Source: Flemingiibacterium sp045636145
Lineage (GTDB): Bacteria > Bacillota > Clostridia > Oscillospirales > CAG-272
Assembly: GCA_045636145.1 (NCBI GenBank)
Contig: JAZTWV010000042.1
Coordinates: forward strand, 1-64,000
Length of the DNA stretch: 64,000 bases
Direction: 5' to 3'
The position numbers and the translations under genes were made by a program. This document shows, piece by piece, positions 7,874-16,267 of this stretch (the stretch's first letter is position 1; the number at the start of each line of letters is the position of its first letter). Under the pieces are notes generated by a model. It did not search any database. It was not told the DNA's origin and saw only the letters and a list, made by a program, of their open reading frames with translations.

Positions 7874-8479
7874 ATGACAAAAATATATGGATACATTCGG
7901 GTATCATCCCGGGATCAGAATGAGGAACGACAAGTACGAGCAATGGAGGAGTTCGGTGTTCCGCCATCGAGCATGATATGTGACAAACAGTCCGGCAAAG
8001 ACTTTGAGCGTCCGGGTTATAAGCGGCTGATCAAAAAAATAAGGTCGGGCGACACTCTCGTTATTAAGAGTATCGACCGACTTGGACGTGATTACAATGA
8101 AATACTGGAACAATGGCGTATAATTACAAAAGAAAAGCGAGCAGACATTGTTGTACTTGATATGCCGTTGCTCGATACACGCAGTGGACGAGATCTGACG
8201 GGAACACTCATTGCTGATATTGTTCTTCAGCTCCTCAGTTATGTGGCACAGACTGAACGAGAGTTCATCAAACAACGTCAGCGAGAGGGGATTGAGAATG
8301 CACGGGCAAACGGAGTGCATCTTGGCAGAAAAGCCGCAGAACGACCGGATAATTACGAAGCTGTCAAGGATGCGTGGCAAAAAGGTACTCTTACGGGACG
8401 ACAAGCCGCCCTTGAACTTGGAGTATCGCACACATTGTTTCGCAAATGGATAGCAAATGATAAAGAAAACGCTTCGTAA
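7874..8479 (+). CDS. Small serine recombinase (resolvase/invertase family)
   Basis: A 201-residue recombinase. The N-terminal catalytic domain starts YGYIRVSSRDQNEERQ with the nucleophilic Ser near position 9-10, followed by the SIDRLGRDYNEILEQW motif (~residues 67-82). A long helix (~120-140) and a C-terminal helix-turn-helix (GRQAALELGVSHTLFRKW) follow, the same size and order as Hin/Gin invertases and TnpR resolvases. ATG at 7874 with GGAGGATTCGGA upstream. Directly downstream lie two near-palindromic sites of opposite orientation flanking a promoter, so an invertase role is proposed. No transposase is nearby, which argues against a Tn3-type resolvase. Confidence 0.85.
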   Translation: MTKIYGYIRVSSRDQNEERQVRAMEEFGVPPSSMICDKQSGKDFERPGYKRLIKKIRSGDTLVIKSIDRLGRDYNEILEQWRIITKEKRADIVVLDMPLLDTRSGRDLTGTLIADIVLQLLSYVAQTEREFIKQRQREGIENARANGVHLGRKAAERPDNYEAVKDAWQKGTLTGRQAALELGVSHTLFRKWIANDKENAS

Positions 8480-8510
8480 AAATGTTTGATTTGTACAATT
8501 AGACAAAAAT

Positions 8511-8661
8511 GAATAAAGGTAGACCTTTATGCTCACCTAAAAAATCGTTTTCGTGACCATCACAACATAGCATTTTTGTACTAACTATACATAATATATT
8601 ATATCACTAACAATTAGCTTTGTCAATCTTTGTGTGGAATGAAAGGTCTACCTTTCATTCC
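8511..8661. other. Candidate invertible promoter segment (recombination sites plus promoter)
   Basis: Two copies of the same 14-bp core lie in opposite orientation: AAAGGTAGACCTTT (8515-8528) and AAAGGTCTACCTTT (8642-8655). Each is a palindrome around a 2-bp centre, AG left and CT right, the feature that sets polarity for serine recombinases. The right site extends to a 26-bp palindrome (8636-8661; arms GGAATGAAAGGT / ACCTTTCATTCC). The 127-bp interval contains a perfect leftward promoter. A direct repeat ATGCTCAYCTAA also occurs at 8529-8540 and 8684-8695. Inversion would turn the promoter toward the gene at 8716. Confidence 0.75.
8598..8626 (-). promoter_or_regulatory. SigA promoter inside the invertible segment, currently reading left
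   Basis: Leftward TTGACA (8626-8621), 17-nt spacer, TATAAT (8603-8598). It now points into the 3' end of the recombinase gene, giving an antisense transcript. The spacer carries TAGTGAT (complement of 8603-8609), identical to a half-site of the upstream XRE operators. After inversion the -10 would lie near 8567-8572 and read right. Confidence 0.8.
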
Positions 8662-8715
8662 ATAAGTATACTACCACATAGCTATGCTCATCTAAGTAGA
8701 AAAGGAGTACATAAA

Positions 8716-9852
8716 ATGAAAGAGCGTTTCGAAAAATGGATTAAATACAAAATGAAAATACTTCATCCAACATTACAATTTCTCGTTGAATTTGTATTTG
8801 TTGCTTCATCCGCATTCCTTGCCACGGATATGTTTTGGGGATTGCCTATTAAGTGTAACGGTGCATTTGTAATTACCATGGATTGTGTGTGGGTAGCATC
8901 ATTAATATGCAAAGGCATTTTATTTTGGAAATCTCGGTTAACATATAGGGAGTTTAGAAAAATGGAGTTGTCAGAGAAACTTTCGTCTGCTATGCTGAAA
9001 GTGGAACAGCGTACAAATGCATACAAGACTCGCCATGTTTTGCAGATTACATATGGAAGCATACCTCAATGGCATCCGTTTGACTATCAAGATAATGTGC
9101 TTGTATACGACGTTCACGAACAAATACGCACAATTCTTTTGGAGCTAAAAAATGCGATAATCTCGATTACCCCCGAGTTGGATGCAGATGCAGTAACCGT
9201 AGATCTTGTTTATTGTTATCCAGACACCAACTATGATGGTAAATTGCCTGCCGATAAAAATAAACTTGACGAATGGAGATTAATCACAAGTCGTGACGGG
9301 TCTTCTATGAATTACAAAGTGCATGATTTTTTATCAAGCAGAGAATCATTTTATTTTCATTTGGATCAGAACAACTATGTGTTTTTTAACGATAAATCTG
9401 AATTGGAACGCTATTACATCCCATCTGGTAAAGATCAGGAATATGGCAGGGATGGCTCTGTTGTCGGACTATCAATTAACGTAAAAAATGATGTCCCAGA
9501 GAGTGTGCTTGTAAAGGCAATGCTAACAATTTCCACATACGGTAGGAAGTTGAATGAAAAAGGCGATCCGGTGAAAGAGGATGTATATAAGAAACTGTTT
9601 AAGAAAAATATCCTCAATGGATACAAGTCATTGCTTGAAAGCGAACTTTCGCAAATGTACATAAGGCATATGATACGTGAGGGCGGTATGTGCCCACGCT
9701 CAGGCGTTGTGATAAAATCGGAAGAACCCGAAAAGAAAGAAAAAACAACGACTTTGCCTAAAAGAATGTACTGTACGCATCGTTGTTCGCGAGGTGTTTG
9801 TAAGCATACAAAGAATCTGTGCAAACAGATGAAAGATAATAAAAGCAGTTAA
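8716..9852 (+). CDS. Unknown membrane-anchored protein, first gene after the switch
   Basis: A 379-residue protein not recognised. Two hydrophobic segments (residues ~20-40 and ~45-65) form a membrane hairpin. A helical linker (~70-100) and a ~200-residue soluble domain with mixed alpha/beta character follow (from VHEQIRTILLELK to ISTYGRKL). The C-terminal ~60 residues are basic and Cys/His-rich (CTHRCSRGVCKH, CKQ), possibly metal-binding. The soluble part might have a GAF-like fold, but this is only an impression. ATG at 8716 with AAAAGGAG 8 nt upstream. The 45-nt gap to the BspA gene suggests one transcript. No rightward promoter is evident in this orientation. Confidence 0.6.
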   Translation: MKERFEKWIKYKMKILHPTLQFLVEFVFVASSAFLATDMFWGLPIKCNGAFVITMDCVWVASLICKGILFWKSRLTYREFRKMELSEKLSSAMLKVEQRTNAYKTRHVLQITYGSIPQWHPFDYQDNVLVYDVHEQIRTILLELKNAIISITPELDADAVTVDLVYCYPDTNYDGKLPADKNKLDEWRLITSRDGSSMNYKVHDFLSSRESFYFHLDQNNYVFFNDKSELERYYIPSGKDQEYGRDGSVVGLSINVKNDVPESVLVKAMLTISTYGRKLNEKGDPVKEDVYKKLFKKNILNGYKSLLESELSQMYIRHMIREGGMCPRSGVVIKSEEPEKKEKTTTLPKRMYCTHRCSRGVCKHTKNLCKQMKDNKSS

Positions 9853-9897
9853 TTAGAATTCTATGCTACTAAGTTGTTATTACTTTGGAGGTTAATA

Positions 9898-12800
9898 ATG
9901 AAAAAAATTATTAGTTTGATTTTGGCTTGTTGTGTTGTGATGGGGATGCTGCCGCTGACGGTGTTTGCGGCGAGTACAGTTGCAAGCGGTACTTGCGGTG
10001 ACAACCTCACATGGACGCTTTACGATGATGGTGAGCTTGTTATCGACGGTACGGGTGCGATGACGAATTGGGTCAGTAATAATATGCCGTGGTATAGTTG
10101 CCGCACGCAAATTAAGACGGTGACTATCGGGAAGAGCGTAACGAGCATCGGCAACTATGCATTCTACGCGTGCAAGAGCCTAACGAGCGTTGACATCTCC
10201 GACAGCGTAGTGACCATCGGCGACAGGGCATTCCGTGATTGCATAAGCCTGACGAGCGTATACATCAGCGATAGCTTAACGACTATCGGCTCCATGGCAT
10301 TCTATAATTGCACAAGCCTGACGAGTGTAGACATCGGAGATAGCGTAACGTACATTGGCGACTATGCATTCTACGCGTGCAAGAGCCTAACGAGCGTTGA
10401 CATCCTCGACAGCGTAGTGACCATCGGCGACAGGGCATTCTATAATTGCACAAGCCTGACGAGTGTAGACGTCGGAGATAGCGTAACGTACATTGGCGAC
10501 TATGCATTCTACGCGTGCAAGAGCCTGACGAGCGTATACATCGGAGATAGCGTAACGACCATCGGCGACTATGCATTCCGTGATTGCATAAGCCTGACGA
10601 GCGTTGACATCCCCGACAGCGTAACGTACATCGGCGACTATGCATTCCGTGATTGCACGAGGCTGACGAGTGTATACATCGGAGATAGCGTAACGTACAT
10701 CGGCGACTATGCATTCTATGATTGCAGTAGCCTGACGAGCGTTGACATCCCCGACAGCGTAACGACCATAGGCAGCTATGCATTCTATAGTTGCAGGAGG
10801 CTAACGAGTGTATACATCGGTGACGGAGTAACGACCATCGGCTACCATGCATTCTATGATTGCGCGGCTACGATGAGCGTAAACATAAGCAGTATAGCGG
10901 CTTGGTGCGCAATTAATTTTAATGATTCACATTCAAATCCTCTGGATGGTATACACGATAATTTATATCTTAACGGCATATTGGTTGAAGATTTGGACAT
11001 CCCCGACAGCGTAACGAGCATAGGCGACTATGCATTCTATGATTACACGAGGCTGACGAGCGTTGACATCCCCGACAGCGTAACGGCCATCGGCAAGTGT
11101 GCATTCTATGATTGCAGTAGCCTGACGAGCGTTGACATCGGCGATAGCGTAACGCACATCGGAGACTATGCATTCTATGATTGCAGTAGCCTGACGAGCG
11201 TTGACATCCCCGACAGCGTAGTGACCATCGGCGACAGGGCATTCGACTCTTGCAGTAGCCTGACGAGCGTTGACATCGGTGGCGGAGTAACGACCATCGG
11301 CGTCTATGCATTTTCCGATTGCACGGGTCTGACGAATATCACGGTTGATGCAAATAATGATTATTATTCAAGTGATGCAGATGGCGTGCTGTTCAACAAA
11401 GCAAAAAACACACTTATACAGTACCCGAGTGGCAATGAAAGAACAACATATACTATCCCAGAAAACGTAACGAGCATCGGTATAGGCGCATTCGGCTCTT
11501 GCACGAGCCTGACGAGCGTATACATCGGTGACGGAGTAACGACCATCGGCGTCGATGCATTCTACAATTGCGGAAGCCTGACGAGCGTTGACATCCCCGA
11601 CAGTGTAACGGCCATCGGCAAGTATGCATTCGCTCGTTGCAGGAGCCTGACGAGTGTAGACATCCCAGACAGCGTAATGTCGATCGACGAGTATGCATTC
11701 GAAAATTGCACGAACCTTGCTAAAGCGACGATATATTCACGCACGGTCACATTTGCTCCGAGAGTGTTCAACTCCGTCTCTAAAAACTTCGAGATCCACG
11801 GCTATAGCGGCTCTACTGCTGAGGCATATGCTAATGCAAACGGACATAAGTTTGTACCAATTTCTGAGACTGAAACTCACAACGTAACAATCGAAGTGCG
11901 CGATGCGGTGACCAATATATTGATTCCCGATTCACGAATATTAGTTTCTACTAACGCTAATGATGGAAAATTCCATACTTTAGAGAACGGAAGAATAACA
12001 TTAGAAAATGTTAGTTTCCCCATATATAGAATTGGTGCAAATGCATCACGTTATGATGGTCTGCCGACTATGAAAAATGTTTCATACCCCGAAGATGGTA
12101 AGATTGTGTTTTATTTGGTTCCCTCTGACTCAAGGAAAGTCCCGGTTGAGGGTGTGGATATTTGGGGATATGCTGACAAACTATATGTTGGCGAAACATA
12201 TCAATTAGAAGCAGACGTTCTTCCTTTTTATGCAAGTGACAAAAATATAACTTGGTCAAGCAGTGATACTTCCATTGCTACGGTGGATAGCACCGGATTA
12301 GTCACAGCGAAAAATGGCGGAACTGTAAAAATCACAGCAACATCCACAAATGGTAAATCGGATTCTTTTATATTCACCATAAACAACATAAACATTTTAA
12401 GTTATGACAATTACGGTTATAAATTTCCCAACAAGTCAACAAGTTTTGGTTATTCATCATTGTACAAAATCCCTAAAGAACGATATTTACAGGCAGGCTT
12501 GACACAATCGGTTGCAAATGCTAAATATGGAAAATGGGGTGGAAGCTGTTTTGGCATGTCTACATCATCGATATTGTTTTATAAAAATGTTCTTATAGAG
12601 CAACTGTATAACCAGGATGTAGATTTTCCTGTTCAGTTTGATAATCCAGATGCTGGGAATCACGCATTTTTAAGCGATAAATGGGAAGTAAAATTAAGGC
12701 ACATGATAGAGTTATTTCAAGTTGCGTACTACCATCCCAATAATACCTTCCAACATTTTTCGGTACACGGCGTGATTGAAGAAATAAACAACGGCAATCC

Positions 12801-15800
12801 CGTATCACTTTTGGTAAATGGGTTTGATCGTCCAGATCCTAAAAATGGATGGGGACACGAAGTAGTAATTTATGGATACAGCGTTAATAACGACAAATAT
12901 ACATTCTACATATATGATTGTTCTAACTTTGTATATCAATTGACATATATAAATTCAAGCGGTGCGTATTGGTTCGAATACAATGAAAGCACTGTATGCG
13001 ATAATAGAATTATAGGTTATTACACTTTCGACACACTAAATACAGTATACAACAAAATACGTGTAAAAAACTCAAACAATGTATCATCGTTGTTCTCTTT
13101 GCTTCTAGAACCCAGTTATACATACATTATCTGTCCTGCCGTTGACTTTCGAATTGTAAATTCACAAGGACAAATTTCTGAAATAATTGACGGTGATTTA
13201 ACTGGAGAAATTGAAGATATTTCTATTCAGTACAGCGATTATCTTGCTGAAATACCAACGTACACGCTCATTGCGCCTACAGACACTTACACAATCACCA
13301 AGATAGGCGATGAAAATATAGAAATGACATTTGTGGACGATTATATGGCGGTTGACGTAACCGCAAAATCTTCAACTCCGGTTACAATTTCGAGCGATTT
13401 ACATACTGTAACAATTGACAATGACTCCGAATCTAATTATTCTGTAAAATACACCACCTACGACAATATCTTCGATGAAATGACTGTCTCCGGAACTTCG
13501 GATAATGAAGTAACGGTATCTTTAGAAGATGCAAACGTTACGGTTTCCGGGGCAAAAACGGTCACCGCTGTTGCAACTCGTAGCGAAGTTCCCACAGAGA
13601 TCTCCGCAGAAATTGCTGACGGCCAGACAGCAGTTATTGAATGTACAGAAACAGCAAACGGAGCCGCCGAGCTGAAAATAAAGGTTGGCGACGACTATTT
13701 AACTGATGCTACCGCACTTTCAACAAGAGCGAAGGTTGAAATGCCTGGATACGACCTTGAAAGTGGTGAATATACGAGTGGTCAAACACTTACTCTTTCC
13801 AAAGACGATGATACAATTATCTATTACACCGTTGACGGAAGCTATCCAAGCGCTGATAACGGCATGCTGTATACTATGCCAATTATCGTAAACCAGTCAA
13901 TGACTGTAATGGCAATCAGCACTAAATACGGTTACGAAAATAGCGACATTCTTACACTCGAATACACATTGCCGGAGGTAGATGTACCATTTGTCACACT
14001 GCCTGAAGGCGAATATGTAGGTCTGCAACAGGTAGATATATTGGCGGATGAAGATGCAAGTATTTATTATACCATTGACGGTAGCGATCCGCTTAATGGC
14101 GGTACACTGTACACCCATCCGATTATATTGAGAGAGGATACAACTCTCAAGGTATATGCTTATATCAATGGCTGTATAAGTGCTGTTAGTGAGTACAACT
14201 ATGTGGTAAGCAATGCCGATGAGCTTGCTTTTGATGACATTATAATCGCAGACGAAATGGTTAAGCTGAATATTACCTCAAATGTAAATAGGAACGGTGT
14301 ATTGAAGGTGACCTGCTATAACCCCATTGGTGAAGTGATTGAAGAAAAGTATTGTGACATAACATTGATGGCAAATGTGGTTAATAGCCAATATGTAGAA
14401 ATTGACACACGCTGTGCAACAAAAATTTCCGCATCACTTCTTGACAGCGAGGATAATTCAATTCTCCTTTGTGATGATTTCAGTAAAGATTTCCCATTGC
14501 GTACTGTTGACTCCGGCAAATGTGGAGACCTCGAATGGGCCCTGTATTACACCGGCGAAATGACCATCACCGGCACAGGAGCAATGTGTGATTATTCTTA
14601 TGATAGTGTACCATGGTACTATAATAGAAACAGTATAAATAAAGTAACTATCGGTGACGGTGTAACAACTATTGGCAGAAATGCGTTTTCATCCTGTGAA
14701 AACCTAACAAGTGTAACTATTTCCGAAGGAGTAACAACCATTGGTAGTTCTGCGTTTGAGAATTGCATCGCTTTGACAAATATAACCATACCAGATAGCG
14801 TAATCTCTATAGGCTCAGATGCTTTTTCTGGCACCGGTTACTCTATTGATAGCAACAATTGGGAAAATGATGTTCTGTACTTAGGGAACTGCCTAATAGA
14901 GGCAAAAACTACGATAAAGGATTGCGTTATAAAGGATGGCACACGGATTTTAGGAAACGGAGCTTTTTACTATTGTTATTCGCTTACAAGTGTCATTTTC
15001 CCTGAAAGTATGAAAATTATTCCCAGCGGTGCGTTTGGTGAGTGTGATAAATTTAGGAGTGCAACATTCTACTCGCGCGATGTGGAATTTGGTTCAGGGG
15101 TGTTTACCGACATCTGTGGCGATCCTATTGAAAATCTTGAAATCTATGGTTACACTGGATCAACCGTCGAAGCTTATGCAAGCGCAAACGACCACACCTT
15201 TGTTGCATTGCCCGAGATTACAACTGTGGTAGAAAAAACCAGTATGATATTGGGAAATGATTTGTCTATTATGTTTGCATTTACAGCTGATGATATAGTT
15301 GGTGAAAGCAACTATGCTGTAATTACCAAAACATATGCGGATGGAACAGCAAGCCGAACGGAACAGATTGAACAAACCGCATGGGGTGAACCTATTGTCA
15401 TTAACGGTAAGAACTACTACGCCATTTCCTTTAGTGGTGTGGCAGCCAAGGAAATGACAGATAAAGTTCAAGTCCAGATCTTTAATGAGGACGGTAAAGC
15501 AATCAGCGAAGTGTTTACCGATTCGATTAGAGATTATGCTATGCGAATGATTGAAAACGGAACCAATGTACAGATGTTTGTGGATATGCTTGTGTATGGT
15601 GCAGAAGCTCAAAAGCAATTTGATAATTATGCAGGCAATGATTTGGCAACCTCTCAATTAACCACTAAACAGCTTGCACAGGCAACTCCTACAGTGAACT
15701 GTAAAAACAACTTGGTTGCTAATGACAAATACCGAGCATCTTCTTTGATATTAGAGAATAATATTAAGCTTCTATTTCTGTTTGCTGGTATCGATCCTAC

Positions 15801-16110
15801 AATGACAGCAACTATAACTTATGAGGATCACTATGGAAATACACAGAACATTATAGTCGAAGGTACCAGTTTTGCCCCGGTAACCTATCAAGGTGAGAAT
15901 TGCTATTCTATCACAGTTGATAAACTAGTCGTGGCAGATGCACGGCAACTTGTATCCGTTGTGGTGAATGATGCAGACGAAAATGAAATTGCATCTGCAA
16001 GTGACAGTGTAGAAAGCTACATCGCCAGAATGAGCACTACAGGTACACTTTATGAATCTATTTTAAAATTTGCAGATTCTGCTGCAACAATACTACATAA
16101 CTATAATTAA
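9898..16110 (+). CDS. Giant secreted BspA-type leucine-rich repeat protein with cysteine-protease-like domain
   Basis: A 2070-residue exported protein. Signal peptide (1-26). LRR_5/BspA repeats of ~23 residues (LTSVDIPDSVTTIGDYAFYDCSS type) span ~72-610, broken by two non-repeat islands, and a shorter block occupies ~1540-1765. A Big_2-like domain lies at ~742-830. A papain/C39-like domain lies at ~848-1047, with Cys884 (GGSCFGMS), His987 (WGHEVVIYGY) and Asp1007 (YIYDCSN) in catalytic order. Two chitobiase C-terminal-like domains (YYTVDGSYPS, YYTIDGSDPL) lie at ~1281-1435. ATG at 9898 with TTGGAGG upstream. BspA proteins are adhesins; here a protease may be displayed on the same chain. No sorting motif or SLH was seen, so surface retention is unclear. 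Confidence 0.9.
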   Translation: MKKIISLILACCVVMGMLPLTVFAASTVASGTCGDNLTWTLYDDGELVIDGTGAMTNWVSNNMPWYSCRTQIKTVTIGKSVTSIGNYAFYACKSLTSVDISDSVVTIGDRAFRDCISLTSVYISDSLTTIGSMAFYNCTSLTSVDIGDSVTYIGDYAFYACKSLTSVDILDSVVTIGDRAFYNCTSLTSVDVGDSVTYIGDYAFYACKSLTSVYIGDSVTTIGDYAFRDCISLTSVDIPDSVTYIGDYAFRDCTRLTSVYIGDSVTYIGDYAFYDCSSLTSVDIPDSVTTIGSYAFYSCRRLTSVYIGDGVTTIGYHAFYDCAATMSVNISSIAAWCAINFNDSHSNPLDGIHDNLYLNGILVEDLDIPDSVTSIGDYAFYDYTRLTSVDIPDSVTAIGKCAFYDCSSLTSVDIGDSVTHIGDYAFYDCSSLTSVDIPDSVVTIGDRAFDSCSSLTSVDIGGGVTTIGVYAFSDCTGLTNITVDANNDYYSSDADGVLFNKAKNTLIQYPSGNERTTYTIPENVTSIGIGAFGSCTSLTSVYIGDGVTTIGVDAFYNCGSLTSVDIPDSVTAIGKYAFARCRSLTSVDIPDSVMSIDEYAFENCTNLAKATIYSRTVTFAPRVFNSVSKNFEIHGYSGSTAEAYANANGHKFVPISETETHNVTIEVRDAVTNILIPDSRILVSTNANDGKFHTLENGRITLENVSFPIYRIGANASRYDGLPTMKNVSYPEDGKIVFYLVPSDSRKVPVEGVDIWGYADKLYVGETYQLEADVLPFYASDKNITWSSSDTSIATVDSTGLVTAKNGGTVKITATSTNGKSDSFIFTINNINILSYDNYGYKFPNKSTSFGYSSLYKIPKERYLQAGLTQSVANAKYGKWGGSCFGMSTSSILFYKNVLIEQLYNQDVDFPVQFDNPDAGNHAFLSDKWEVKLRHMIELFQVAYYHPNNTFQHFSVHGVIEEINNGNPVSLLVNGFDRPDPKNGWGHEVVIYGYSVNNDKYTFYIYDCSNFVYQLTYINSSGAYWFEYNESTVCDNRIIGYYTFDTLNTVYNKIRVKNSNNVSSLFSLLLEPSYTYIICPAVDFRIVNSQGQISEIIDGDLTGEIEDISIQYSDYLAEIPTYTLIAPTDTYTITKIGDENIEMTFVDDYMAVDVTAKSSTPVTISSDLHTVTIDNDSESNYSVKYTTYDNIFDEMTVSGTSDNEVTVSLEDANVTVSGAKTVTAVATRSEVPTEISAEIADGQTAVIECTETANGAAELKIKVGDDYLTDATALSTRAKVEMPGYDLESGEYTSGQTLTLSKDDDTIIYYTVDGSYPSADNGMLYTMPIIVNQSMTVMAISTKYGYENSDILTLEYTLPEVDVPFVTLPEGEYVGLQQVDILADEDASIYYTIDGSDPLNGGTLYTHPIILREDTTLKVYAYINGCISAVSEYNYVVSNADELAFDDIIIADEMVKLNITSNVNRNGVLKVTCYNPIGEVIEEKYCDITLMANVVNSQYVEIDTRCATKISASLLDSEDNSILLCDDFSKDFPLRTVDSGKCGDLEWALYYTGEMTITGTGAMCDYSYDSVPWYYNRNSINKVTIGDGVTTIGRNAFSSCENLTSVTISEGVTTIGSSAFENCIALTNITIPDSVISIGSDAFSGTGYSIDSNNWENDVLYLGNCLIEAKTTIKDCVIKDGTRILGNGAFYYCYSLTSVIFPESMKIIPSGAFGECDKFRSATFYSRDVEFGSGVFTDICGDPIENLEIYGYTGSTVEAYASANDHTFVALPEITTVVEKTSMILGNDLSIMFAFTADDIVGESNYAVITKTYADGTASRTEQIEQTAWGEPIVINGKNYYAISFSGVAAKEMTDKVQVQIFNEDGKAISEVFTDSIRDYAMRMIENGTNVQMFVDMLVYGAEAQKQFDNYAGNDLATSQLTTKQLAQATPTVNCKNNLVANDKYRASSLILENNIKLLFLFAGIDPTMTATITYEDHYGNTQNIIVEGTSFAPVTYQGENCYSITVDKLVVADARQLVSVVVNDADENEIASASDSVESYIARMSTTGTLYESILKFADSAATILHNYN
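10114..11720 (+). repeat. Tandem ~69-bp coding repeats of the BspA LRR block
   Basis: Near-identical 69-bp units (23 codons) recur about 20 times, sharing strings such as GCCTGACGAGCGTTGACATC and GGCGACTATGCATTC. Such identity allows slippage or recombination that changes repeat number, and makes assembly of this region error-prone. Confidence 0.85.
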
Positions 16111-16132
16111 TATTAAAGAAAGGGTGAGTAAA

Positions 16133-16246
16133 TTGAAAAAATATGAAGAACCTACTATAGAAGTACAAATGTTTTCTGTAGAAGATATCGTCACAACCAG
16201 CAGCCCGGACACACCGTTAAAGCCTAATCAGTCACCTTGGGGCTAA
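16133..16246 (+). CDS. 37-residue peptide with C-terminal QSPWG
   Basis: A short gene with TTG start at 16133 and GGGTGA 5-6 nt upstream, between the BspA and SLH genes. The peptide starts KKYEEPTIEVQMFSVEDIVTT and ends PNQSPWG. It has no signal peptide. The KKYxxPxxE...DIVTTS style recurs, to my knowledge, in small uncharacterised clostridial proteins. Its last residues match the tail of the next SLH protein (PDQTPWG), so coding is likely and the two may be processed or recognised by a common factor. Function unknown. Confidence 0.65.
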   Translation: MKKYEEPTIEVQMFSVEDIVTTSSPDTPLKPNQSPWG

Positions 16247-16267
16247 GATTCAGGAAGGAAAATTATC

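Noticed and set aside
7904..8536. 210-codon frame antisense to the serine recombinase, downstream of the leftward switch promoter
   Set aside because: Considered as an OFF-state product, but it lacks a good RBS and has shadow composition; an untranslated antisense RNA is more likely.
10283..11698. Arg/Cys/Ser-rich repeat frames opposite the BspA gene
   Set aside because: Complement of the leucine-rich repeats; no independent start signals.
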